DNA of 5,810 nt from Betaproteobacteria bacterium UBA7395 (GTDB taxonomy: Bacteria > Pseudomonadota > Gammaproteobacteria > Burkholderiales > Rhodocyclaceae). Location of the stretch: NCBI GenBank assembly GCA_002470165.1, contig DKNF01000108.1, positions 1 to 5,810 on the forward strand, read 5' to 3'. Shown here piece by piece: positions 1-5,810 of this stretch. Position 1 is the stretch's first letter; every line of letters starts with the position of its first letter. A program made the translations under genes and the position numbers. The notes beneath the pieces were generated by a model. The model ran no database searches. It was not told the origin of the DNA and saw nothing but the letters and a program-made list of their open reading frames with translations.

Positions 1-1593
1 CGCGATGCCCGCCTGCGCCGCTGGGCCGGGCGTTACGCCCGCGCTGGCTCGGCCGTGCTTTGCGGCATGCTGGCGCAGGCCAGTGCGACCTTTGTCCTGG
101 CCGAGATGGAAATGCCGCGCGACATCGCTCACGGCATTGTCGGCTGGTGGTTCATGCTCGCCATGCCGCTGGGTTTCCTGCTGCTCGGCGCCCGTTTCGG
201 CTGGCGCCTGGAGGCTGGCCTGCCATGGCGGATCGCCGCGCTATTGGCGCTGCCGGCCCTCGGCTGGTTGTTTGCCCAGCAGTACGACGGCGAGATGCTC
301 GCCCTGTGGCCCTTCGCCATTGGCCTGCTGCTCCTGTTGTTGTGCGGGGCGCCGGTGTTCACCGTGCTCGGTGGGCTGGCGCTGGCCCTGTTCTGGAGCG
401 AGGGTCAGCCGCTGGCGGCGGTGCCGCTCAGCCATTACCAGATCACGGTGAATCCCTCGCTGCCGGCCTTGCCGCTGTTTACCCTGGCCGGCCTGGTGTT
501 CGCCCGTACCGGCGCCGCGGCCCGCCTCGGTGCGCTGTTCACCGCGCTGTTCGGCGGTGGTGTGCTCGGCACGGCGCTGGCCGCCGCCGTGCTCTGTTCC
601 TGCTTCACCGCGTTGACCGGCGGTAGCGGTGTGACCATCCTGGCGCTCGGCGGCCTGTTGCTGCCGTTGCTGATGAAAGCCGGTTTTCCGGAGCGCCGCG
701 GCATCGGTCTGGTGACCAGTGCCAGCGCGCTGGGCGTGCTGCTGGCGCCGTCGGTGCCGCTGATCATGTACGCGATCATCGCCCGCGTGCCGATCAATAC
801 CATGTTCCTGGCCGGCATCCTGCCGGCGCTGGTGATGATCTTCTTCCTGCTGGTCGTTGGCGGCTTCCTGCGCCGTGGCGAACAGACGGTGGTGGCGCCG
901 CCGTCGCGCCCCGACTTCGCTGCCGCCCGCCGCGCCGCCTGGGCGGCCAAGTGGGAAATCCTGGCGCCGGTGGTGGCGGTCGGTTCGCTGGTCGGCGGTT
1001 TTGCCACGCCGACCGAGAGCGCAGCACTGACGGCGGCCTATGCCTTGCTGACGCAATCGCTGCTGCACCGCGAGATCGATTTTCGCGGCGTGCTGCGCGC
1101 GCTGGTCGATTGCGCGCAGGTGATCGGCGGCATCATGCTGATCCTCGGCATGGCGCTGGGGCTGACCAATTTCCTGGTCGATGCCGGCATCCCGGACCGC
1201 GCCATCGACTGGGTGCAGTCGGTGCTGCCCAACAAATGGACCTTCCTGATCGCGCTCAACCTGTTCCTGCTGCTGGCCGGTGCGCTGATGGAAATCTACG
1301 CCGCCATCGTCGTTCTGGTGCCACTGCTGCTGCCGATCGCGCTGGCCTACGGCATCGACCCGGTGCATTTCGGCATCATCTTCCTGGCCAACCTGGAACT
1401 CGCCTACCTGACGCCGCCGTCGGGCATGAACCTCTACTTCTCGTCGGCGATGTTCGGCAAGTCGCTGCGCGAGGTGGCGGTGTCGGTGCTGCCGGCGGCG
1501 CTGGCGATCTTTCTCGGCGTGCTGACCATCTCGCTGTTGCCTTTCCTGAGCACGCTGCTGCCGGAACTCGTGCTCGGGTTTCAGGCCAGATAA
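1..1593 (+). CDS. TRAP transporter fused permease (DctQ tail + DctM large subunit), 5' partial
   Basis: Membrane component of a TRAP transporter, which imports organic acids or similar solutes using an ion gradient and a periplasmic binding protein. The frame is open from the first base, so the start lies outside the window; 530 residues are visible. Residues 1-95 look like the end of a DctQ small subunit (amphipathic arginine-rich start, then an 'EMPRDIAHGIVGWWF' type helix). From about 100 to 528 there is a full DctM large subunit with roughly a dozen hydrophobic helices. Family hallmarks are TGGSGVTILALGG (206-218), LAPSVPLIMY (248-257), ATPTESAA (335-342), GIDPVHFGIIF (451-461) and LTPPSGMNLY (470-479). 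The small and large subunits are therefore fused, as in many TRAP systems. The binding-protein gene is not visible and the substrate cannot be told from this sequence. The last 13 bases overlap the 3' end of the convergent methyltransferase gene. Confidence 0.93.
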   Translation, partial: RDARLRRWAGRYARAGSAVLCGMLAQASATFVLAEMEMPRDIAHGIVGWWFMLAMPLGFLLLGARFGWRLEAGLPWRIAALLALPALGWLFAQQYDGEMLALWPFAIGLLLLLLCGAPVFTVLGGLALALFWSEGQPLAAVPLSHYQITVNPSLPALPLFTLAGLVFARTGAAARLGALFTALFGGGVLGTALAAAVLCSCFTALTGGSGVTILALGGLLLPLLMKAGFPERRGIGLVTSASALGVLLAPSVPLIMYAIIARVPINTMFLAGILPALVMIFFLLVVGGFLRRGEQTVVAPPSRPDFAAARRAAWAAKWEILAPVVAVGSLVGGFATPTESAALTAAYALLTQSLLHREIDFRGVLRALVDCAQVIGGIMLILGMALGLTNFLVDAGIPDRAIDWVQSVLPNKWTFLIALNLFLLLAGALMEIYAAIVVLVPLLLPIALAYGIDPVHFGIIFLANLELAYLTPPSGMNLYFSSAMFGKSLREVAVSVLPAALAIFLGVLTISLLPFLSTLLPELVLGFQAR

Positions 1594-2768
1594 ACGTAGA
1601 GCGCGGGAATGGGGCGCTCCTGGTCGTAGCGCAAGGGGTGGATGCTCAGGTCCTGGACGCGGAAGCCGTGTTTTTCGGCCAGCCGGCGGATGTAGGTCTC
1701 GCTATGGTGATAGCGCAGACAGGGTTGCAAGGCGAAACCGTCGGCCGCGGCCAGTTGCTCGACGGTGAAGGCAAAACAGCCGCCCGGCTTGAGCAGCCGG
1801 CGGATGGCCGCGAAGCTGCCGTCGAGGTCGCCCACGTAACTGAAGACATCGGCCGCGATGAACAGGTCGGCCGCTTCCTGCCTGGCAGCGAGAAATGCGT
1901 TCAGTTCACTTTGCTCGAGTCGGCGGTAGATGTTGCGGGCACGCGCCTGTTCGAGCATGGCGCCGGACAGGTCCACGCCGTCGATGTGATCGACCAGCGG
2001 CAGCAGTTGTTCGCCGCACAGGCCGGTGCCGCAGCCGAGATCTACGGCCACCGGGTAGCGCTTGCCGGCGCGCAGCAGCGGCTCGGTCAGCGTGCGGTGG
2101 CCCTGGTAACGCAGGCTGCCCAGCAGATGTTGCTGGAAATCGTCGGCGTAGTCGTCGAACAGCGCCTGTACATAGCTTGCCGGTGGTGTTGTCGGTTGCG
2201 CTGCCGTGCTGACCGAAGCCAGGTAGTAGCGGTTGAGTTCGTTGTCGCCGCCATGGGCGATGGCCTTGCGAAATGCTTCGGCCGCTTCCTCGTAACGGCC
2301 GATTTCCCGCAACAAACTTCCGCGCGTACTCCAGGCTTCGGCGTGTCCGGGGGCGGCGGCCAGACACTTGTCTACGGCGGTCAGAGCGCCGGCATGATTC
2401 CCGGAGCGCCCGAAACACTGGCTGCACAGCAACCACAGATCGGGGGGCTGTCCGGTCGCCAGCCCTTTTTCCAGAGCCCTGGCGGCAGCGTCCCAGTGCC
2501 CCAGGGCCTCCTCGCAAATGCCGAGTTGAACGAGTGCCTCAAGGTTTTCGGGCTCCTGGCCGACGATGGCCTGCAACAGTTCGCGGGCGGCGGCGAATTC
2601 GCCCAGGCGGAAATGGGTGGCGGCCAGATTGACCATGACGGAAAGCCTGCCCGGTGCGAGTTCAAGCGCAGCGAGAAAGGCGTTGCGGGCGCTTATGTCC
2701 CGGCCGGCTTCAAACTCGGCAATGCCGTGCAGGAAGTGCTCGCGGGCTTGTGACAAGGTGTCGTTCAT
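1581..2768 (-). CDS. TPR-repeat SAM-dependent methyltransferase (COG4976-like)
   Basis: Predicted soluble 395-residue protein joining a tetratricopeptide-repeat N-terminus to a class I S-adenosylmethionine methyltransferase. About five TPR units of 33-34 residues cover residues 8-175 (for example HAEAWSTRGSLLREIGRYEEAAEAF, in two parts at 142-156 and 157-166). A linker with the ALFDDYADDF motif (202-211) is typical of this fusion family. The methyltransferase domain shows motif I DLGCGTG (243-249), the ribose-binding acidic residue D266 in GVDLS, a motif IV-like AADVFSYVGDL (305-315) and LKPGG (326-330). The TPR part presumably binds a protein partner or substrate; the methyl acceptor is unknown. 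It is the last gene of the minus-strand run, 24 bases after the channel gene. The ATG start has no clear Shine-Dalgarno sequence in front of it, so translation may depend on coupling to the upstream gene. Its stop lies inside the end of the convergent TRAP gene. Confidence 0.9.
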   Translation of the reverse strand: MNDTLSQAREHFLHGIAEFEAGRDISARNAFLAALELAPGRLSVMVNLAATHFRLGEFAAARELLQAIVGQEPENLEALVQLGICEEALGHWDAAARALEKGLATGQPPDLWLLCSQCFGRSGNHAGALTAVDKCLAAAPGHAEAWSTRGSLLREIGRYEEAAEAFRKAIAHGGDNELNRYYLASVSTAAQPTTPPASYVQALFDDYADDFQQHLLGSLRYQGHRTLTEPLLRAGKRYPVAVDLGCGTGLCGEQLLPLVDHIDGVDLSGAMLEQARARNIYRRLEQSELNAFLAARQEAADLFIAADVFSYVGDLDGSFAAIRRLLKPGGCFAFTVEQLAAADGFALQPCLRYHHSETYIRRLAEKHGFRVQDLSIHPLRYDQERPIPALYVYLA

Positions 2769-2792
2769 GGCGGGGCGTGCTGGTGGCGAAAG

Positions 2793-4481
2793 TTATCGGA
2801 TGCCGGCGATCTTTTCCCACAACCAGCTGCCCGAATGGGTCTTGCCGTCGAGTACGTAGTCGATCTCGTTGGCGTTCTGCAGCGTCAGTTTCAGGCGGTT
2901 GAGGGTGGTCAGCGAACTGGCGAACAGCAACTGGTCGCCGGCGGCCAGCTCGAAATCGCCGTCCGGCAGCAGGTGAATCCGGTCGCTGCGCTCGACCAGC
3001 AGCGGGATGGCGGGCAATTGCCGGCTGCGGTCGCTGTCGTCGCGCAGGATTTCGGCCAGGGTAAAGGCCCGGCCGCGCATCAGCGACAATCGGGCGGCTG
3101 GGGCTTCCGAGGCGTTCAGGCGGATGCTCCAGACGGTCGGGGTCAAGCCGTTGCACAGGGTTTGCAGGCGTTCGACCAGGGCGTGGCACCAGCTTTCGTC
3201 GCGCCTGCCCAGTTCGTCGAGGAAGCGGGCGAGCAGGGGCGTGGTCAGGATGGCGATGCACTCGTGGGCGACGATGTGGCTCGGCACCATCGCGAACTCC
3301 GGGCCGTAGGCCTGGAACAGCGCGCTGTTGGCCACCTGGTTCTGGCGGGTGACGACGAACAGATCGGGCTTGAGTTCGGTCGCGGTGACGGCGATCGACA
3401 GGTTATTCACGTCGTTGTCGCTGCCGGCGATGATGCCGGAGGCGTCGGCAATGCCGGCGGCGATCAGCGTTCCGGCTTCGGTGCCGTCGCCGACGATGCG
3501 TTCGTCGCCGCCGGGCGCGGTCGGGTCGATGATGCTCAGGCGGATGCCGGCGGCCTGCAGGCGTTGGGCGACGGCCTGGCCGAAGCGGCCGTAGCCGCAC
3601 AGGATCCAGTGACCGCGTGGTGGACGGTGCGGGGCCGGGATCGGCGAGTCCGGCAGGCTGGTCAGCAGTTCGATCAGGCGGAAGCGTTCCGGCGCGGCGA
3701 CCGCCAGTGCCAGGTGATCGGCGAAGCGCTCGAAGGGGTTGATGATGTGGTCGGTGTTGAATGACGCCATGTTGGCGGTCACCGACGGGCTGCGCGCGCG
3801 GGCGATGATCGGCAGTTTGGGCGCGAGCAGGTGGACGGCGATGGCAATGGCCAGGTTGGCCTGTTCGTCGTTGGTGACCGCCAGCACGCCACGGCATTTC
3901 GGGTGCTGCAGGCCGGCCAGCAACAGGTTGTCGGGCAGACTGGCGTCGGCGGCCAGCGCCGGGGTGTCGGTCTTGAAATCGAGCAGGTCGAGCTCCTCGA
4001 CGCGCAGTTCGTCCTTTTCCAGCACCACGAAGGCCTGGCCGAGGCGGTCGAAGTTGCGGCAGATCAGCCCGCCGGTCTCGCCGCAACCGCAGACCAGGTA
4101 GAAGGGTTCCTTGAGCCGGCGGACGCGGCGCTGGAAGCGGCTGGCGGTCAGCGTGTTCTGGAAGCCCTTGTCCTGAAGCAGGGCGATCAGTGTGATCAGC
4201 GCATACGACCAGCCGACCACCGACAGGTAGATGCAAACGATGACCCACAGTCGCTGGGCGTCGGAGAAGGCATTCGGGATTTCACCGAAACCGATGGTCG
4301 TCGCCGTGTAGCTGATGAAGTAGAAGGCGTGGAAGAAGGACAGCGGTGGCGCCGGGTTGCCGTCGCCGTCGACGCCGGGGACCAGCGTCAGGCCGAAGAC
4401 CGAGATCGCGTAGAGAACGATCAGCAGGATGATCGGCGCACGCATGCGCCGCAGGACCAGGAAGAAGGTGCTGTTGACCAC
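2793..4481 (-). CDS. Two-TM potassium channel with tandem RCK (TrkA-N) domains
   Basis: A 562-residue predicted inner-membrane K+ channel subunit. TM1 is at about 15-34, a pore helix at about 48-60, the selectivity filter TTIGFGE at 61-67 and TM2 at about 77-101. Two cytoplasmic nucleotide-binding RCK domains follow. RCK1 (about 126-262) has GCGETG (132-137) and an acidic residue E155 at the expected end of strand 2. RCK2 (about 289-420) has GYGRFG (296-301) and D319. A C-terminal TrkA-C-like part (about 447-533) contains FELAAGDQLLF. The intact GxGxxG motifs with acidic residues suggest NAD(H)-type binding, which would gate the pore. Having both RCK domains on one chain resembles BK-type layout more than MthK or Kch, which carry one. 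The start is GTG, chosen because GGAG lies six bases upstream and residues 1-13 lead directly into TM1; the in-frame Met13 is an alternative. The gene follows the small membrane-protein gene by 13 bases. Ion specificity is inferred from the filter only. Confidence 0.9.
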   Translation of the reverse strand: MVNSTFFLVLRRMRAPIILLIVLYAISVFGLTLVPGVDGDGNPAPPLSFFHAFYFISYTATTIGFGEIPNAFSDAQRLWVIVCIYLSVVGWSYALITLIALLQDKGFQNTLTASRFQRRVRRLKEPFYLVCGCGETGGLICRNFDRLGQAFVVLEKDELRVEELDLLDFKTDTPALAADASLPDNLLLAGLQHPKCRGVLAVTNDEQANLAIAIAVHLLAPKLPIIARARSPSVTANMASFNTDHIINPFERFADHLALAVAAPERFRLIELLTSLPDSPIPAPHRPPRGHWILCGYGRFGQAVAQRLQAAGIRLSIIDPTAPGGDERIVGDGTEAGTLIAAGIADASGIIAGSDNDVNNLSIAVTATELKPDLFVVTRQNQVANSALFQAYGPEFAMVPSHIVAHECIAILTTPLLARFLDELGRRDESWCHALVERLQTLCNGLTPTVWSIRLNASEAPAARLSLMRGRAFTLAEILRDDSDRSRQLPAIPLLVERSDRIHLLPDGDFELAAGDQLLFASSLTTLNRLKLTLQNANEIDYVLDGKTHSGSWLWEKIAGIR

Positions 4482-4487
4482 CGTCGG

Positions 4488-4491
4488 CTCC
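4488..4491 (-). promoter_or_regulatory. Ribosome-binding site of the channel gene
   Basis: GGAG on the minus strand with a six-base spacer to the GTG start at 4481. It supports GTG as the real start and lies in the 13-base gap after the small membrane-protein gene. Confidence 0.65.
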
Positions 4492-4494
4492 GCG

Positions 4495-4878
4495 TCAGCG
4501 GCGCAGCATCACGGTTTCGACAATCAGCAGGATGACCGACACGACGTTGGCGAACAGCGCGCCGCCGGACAGCGAGACGACGCTGGACGTGACCGAGGCG
4601 GTCATGCCCTCGCCGGTGACATGCACGGCAACCGCCCAGGTGACGGCGGCGGCGATCAGTTGCAGGTCGGCGACCAGGCTGGTGGCCAGGTGGATGGCGC
4701 CGATCTGCGTGCGATCGCCGAACTTGAGCGCGGTGGCGATCAGGCTGACGACCAGTGCGGCCGCCAGTTCATAGACGTGATGCAGTTCCGGGCGGTCGAT
4801 GTCGCCGAGGAAAAAGCCGAAGTTCAGGGTCGCCGCGAGGACGATGAAAAAACCGAAAACGACCTTTTCCAGATTCAT
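4495..4878 (-). CDS. Small four-helix membrane protein, probably DUF6394 family
   Basis: A 127-residue hydrophobic protein with no assigned function. Four membrane segments are visible: about 5-25, 35-53, 59-87 and 100-124. A short polar loop, GDIDRPELHHVYE (25-37), follows helix 1 and is rich in acidic residues and histidine; KFGDRTQIG (52-60) joins helices 2 and 3. Charged residues lie in or at the edge of helices (E37, D71, E121), which is unusual for a purely structural membrane protein. I recall this pattern (MNLEKVxFGFFI start, LKFGDRTQIGA, LVADLQLIAA) as DUF6394, but this is memory, not a search. The ATG start is well supported by GGGAAGG five bases upstream. It lies 33 bases after the BON lipoprotein gene and 13 bases before the channel gene, so it is almost certainly cotranscribed with the channel and may be an accessory subunit or regulator of it. 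Confidence 0.82.
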   Translation of the reverse strand: MNLEKVVFGFFIVLAATLNFGFFLGDIDRPELHHVYELAAALVVSLIATALKFGDRTQIGAIHLATSLVADLQLIAAAVTWAVAVHVTGEGMTASVTSSVVSLSGGALFANVVSVILLIVETVMLRR

Positions 4879-4883
4879 TTTGA

Positions 4884-4890
4884 CCTTCCC
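4884..4890 (-). promoter_or_regulatory. Strong ribosome-binding site of the small membrane-protein gene
   Basis: GGGAAGG on the minus strand with a five-base spacer to the ATG at 4878. It is the most convincing Shine-Dalgarno sequence in the window and lies in the 33-base gap after the dolP-like gene. Confidence 0.7.
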
Positions 4891-4911
4891 TTGTCGTCGG
4901 CGGCGAAAGAA

Positions 4912-5571
4912 TCAGCGTTTTTCGACCGGTGCCGCCTGGTTCGGCGGCGCCTGGCGGGCGCCCAGGGCCTGGGCGTCGAGGCGGCGGATTTCGTCGTCGG
5001 CGAGCACTTCCAGGATGTTGACCACCTTGCGCACGCCGGCCGTGGTGCGGGCGACCGAAATCGCCACCTTGGCCTCGCGCTCGTTGACCACGCCCATCAG
5101 GTAGGTGGCACCACGTTCGGTGACGACCTTGATGTGGTTGGCCGAAACCTGGTTGCTGTCGACCAGGCGGGCCTTGACCTTGGAGTCGATGAAGGAATCA
5201 TTGCTGCGCTGGGGCAGCGTCGATGCCGGGGCGATCACCAGTTCGTTGTACACCTCGCGGACGCCGTCGAGCTTGCGGGCTTCCGCTTCGATGGCCGACT
5301 TCGCATCCTCGTTGGGGACTTCGCCGGTGATCAGCAGGCGACGGTTGTACGACGTGAAATTGACCCGCGACTGTGCCTTGTACTGTTCGGGAATGCGGCC
5401 ACGAGCCCGCCATTCGGTGGTTTCGTCGTCGGCCTGGGTGCCGGTGGTGCGCCGGTCGTGGATGCTCATCACGCCCACGGCGGCGCCGGCGACGACGGCC
5501 GGGAAGCAGCCCTGCAGGGTCGGGACGGCCAGGGCAAGGAGGATCAGGGAAAGGCTGAGGCGGTTTTTCAT
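4912..5571 (-). CDS. dolP: Dual BON-domain outer-membrane lipoprotein, DolP (YraP) family
   Basis: A 219-residue lipoprotein resembling E. coli DolP, which binds anionic phospholipid at the outer membrane and division site and supports envelope integrity. The signal peptide is positions 1-21 with lipobox LQGC and lipidated Cys22; residue +2 is Phe, not Asp, which fits sorting to the outer membrane. BON1 is about 50-115 (SRVNFTSYNRRLLITGEV, then VREVYNE) and BON2 about 124-192 (NDSFIDSKVKARL, then TYLMGVVNEREA and VRKVVNILEVL). A roughly 27-residue polar, Pro/Ala/Gln-containing tail follows BON2 and goes beyond the E. coli protein. At the position equivalent to E. coli Trp127 there is Phe127. 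The ATG at 5571 was chosen because GGAG precedes it by nine bases and it begins a normal signal peptide; a TTG at 5586 would add five residues and overlap the upstream gene. It sits one base after the SIS gene, the classic neighbourhood of this family. Confidence 0.92.
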   Translation of the reverse strand: MKNRLSLSLILLALAVPTLQGCFPAVVAGAAVGVMSIHDRRTTGTQADDETTEWRARGRIPEQYKAQSRVNFTSYNRRLLITGEVPNEDAKSAIEAEARKLDGVREVYNELVIAPASTLPQRSNDSFIDSKVKARLVDSNQVSANHIKVVTERGATYLMGVVNEREAKVAISVARTTAGVRKVVNILEVLADDEIRRLDAQALGARQAPPNQAAPVEKR

Positions 5572-5572
5572 G

Positions 5573-5810
5573 TCATTCGACTCCAAGTAGCAGTGCGTCG
5601 ATACCGTCGCACAGGCAGTGGATGATCAGAAGATGCGTTTCCTGGATGCGCGCGGTGCGGTCGGCGGGGACGCACAGATGGATGTCGTCGTCGCGCAGCA
5701 TGTCGCCGATCTCGCCGCCGCCCTTGCCGGTCAGCGCGATGATGCGCATGTCGTGTTCGTGGGCGGCCTTGATCGCTTCGATGACGTTGCCGGAATTGCC
5801 GGAGGTCGAG
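5573..5810 (-). CDS. SIS-domain protein, DiaA/GmhA-like, N-terminus cut by window edge
   Basis: The last 78 residues of a sugar-isomerase (SIS) fold protein are visible; the beginning lies beyond the right edge. The fragment starts at the phosphosugar-binding loop STSGNSGNV (1-9), continues with [13 protein letters not shown] (23-35) and ends with [20 protein letters not shown] (49-68). GmhA (sedoheptulose-7-phosphate isomerase, LPS heptose synthesis) and DiaA (DnaA-binding replication initiation factor) share this fold. The TARIQETH...HCLCDGID end is closer to DiaA as I remember it, and the position directly before a dolP-like gene also matches the diaA-yraP order. The complete serine/threonine loop leaves a sugar-phosphate isomerase role possible. 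The stop codon is one base before the dolP start, and the GGAG ribosome-binding site of dolP lies inside this gene, so the two are probably translationally coupled. Confidence 0.9.
   Translation of the reverse strand, partial: STSGNSGNVIEAIKAAHEHDMRIIALTGKGGGEIGDMLRDDDIHLCVPADRTARIQETHLLIIHCLCDGIDALLLGVE
5581..5584 (-). promoter_or_regulatory. Ribosome-binding site of the dolP-like gene
   Basis: GGAG on the minus strand, nine bases before the ATG at 5571. It decides in favour of this ATG over the TTG at 5586 and sits within the last codons of the SIS gene, consistent with translational coupling. Confidence 0.6.

Noticed and set aside
241..1368. 375-residue minus-strand open frame inside the TRAP permease gene
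   Set aside because: Its composition is dominated by Gln, Arg, His and Gly, the expected antisense of Leu/Ala/Val-rich membrane codons; there is no domain or start context.
1599..1619. Inverted repeat GAGCGC / GCGCTC with a nine-base loop, six bases after the TRAP stop
   Set aside because: The six-base stem has no T-run on either side and lies inside methyltransferase codons, so I cannot support calling it a terminator.
951..2753. A 600-residue plus-strand open frame running across the end of the TRAP gene and nearly all of the methyltransferase gene
   Set aside because: It is an antisense and out-of-frame shadow typical of high-GC DNA. Its translation is rich in Arg, Gly, Gln and Ala with no domain, and it overlaps two genes that have clear family motifs.
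2835..3764. Long plus-strand open frame opposite the channel gene
   Set aside because: It is low-complexity Gln/Gly/Val/Ala-rich translation with no motif, and the channel with its filter and RCK motifs on the other strand explains the region.
5572..5586. Alternative TTG start of the dolP-like gene at 5586
   Set aside because: It would place five polar, acidic residues before the signal peptide and has no better ribosome-binding site than the ATG at 5571.
4429..5625. 398-residue plus-strand open frame across the small membrane protein and the dolP-like gene
   Set aside because: It is Asp/Gly/Gln/Arg-rich and lies opposite two well-supported genes with ribosome-binding sites, so it is a shadow frame.

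Overview
The window is a compact, high-GC, fully coding stretch of about 5.8 kb. It looks like the chromosome of a betaproteobacterium, most likely the Rhodocyclales (Dechloromonas/Azonexus-type). This placement is an inference from codon use, from the SIS-protein/DolP-type lipoprotein gene pair and from the type of fused TRAP permease; no rRNA or other marker gene is present. I see no mobile element, CRISPR array, tRNA or long repeat. No intergenic gap exceeds about 33 bases.

Left part (1-1593, + strand): the 3' end of a TRAP-transporter membrane gene. It encodes the end of a DctQ-like small subunit fused to a complete DctM-like large subunit. It ends in a tail-to-tail overlap of 13 bases with the next gene, which is on the opposite strand.

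Right part (1581-5810, - strand): five genes read in the same direction with gaps of 1, 33, 13 and 24 bases, so very probably one operon. In order of transcription they are: a DiaA/GmhA-like SIS-domain protein (cut by the right edge); a two-BON-domain outer-membrane lipoprotein of the DolP (YraP) family; a small four-helix membrane protein, probably of the DUF6394 family; a two-TM potassium-channel protein with two cytoplasmic RCK (TrkA-N) domains and a GFG filter; and a TPR-methyltransferase fusion of the COG4976 type. The promoter must lie beyond the right edge.

The first two genes are a well-known proteobacterial neighbourhood concerned with the envelope and replication initiation. The small membrane protein and the channel directly downstream are the least understood part. 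Their adjacency, tight spacing and shared membrane location suggest that the small protein may work with the channel. The rest is recognisable housekeeping or transport content. I did not find a clearly new multi-gene system such as a defence island or element.
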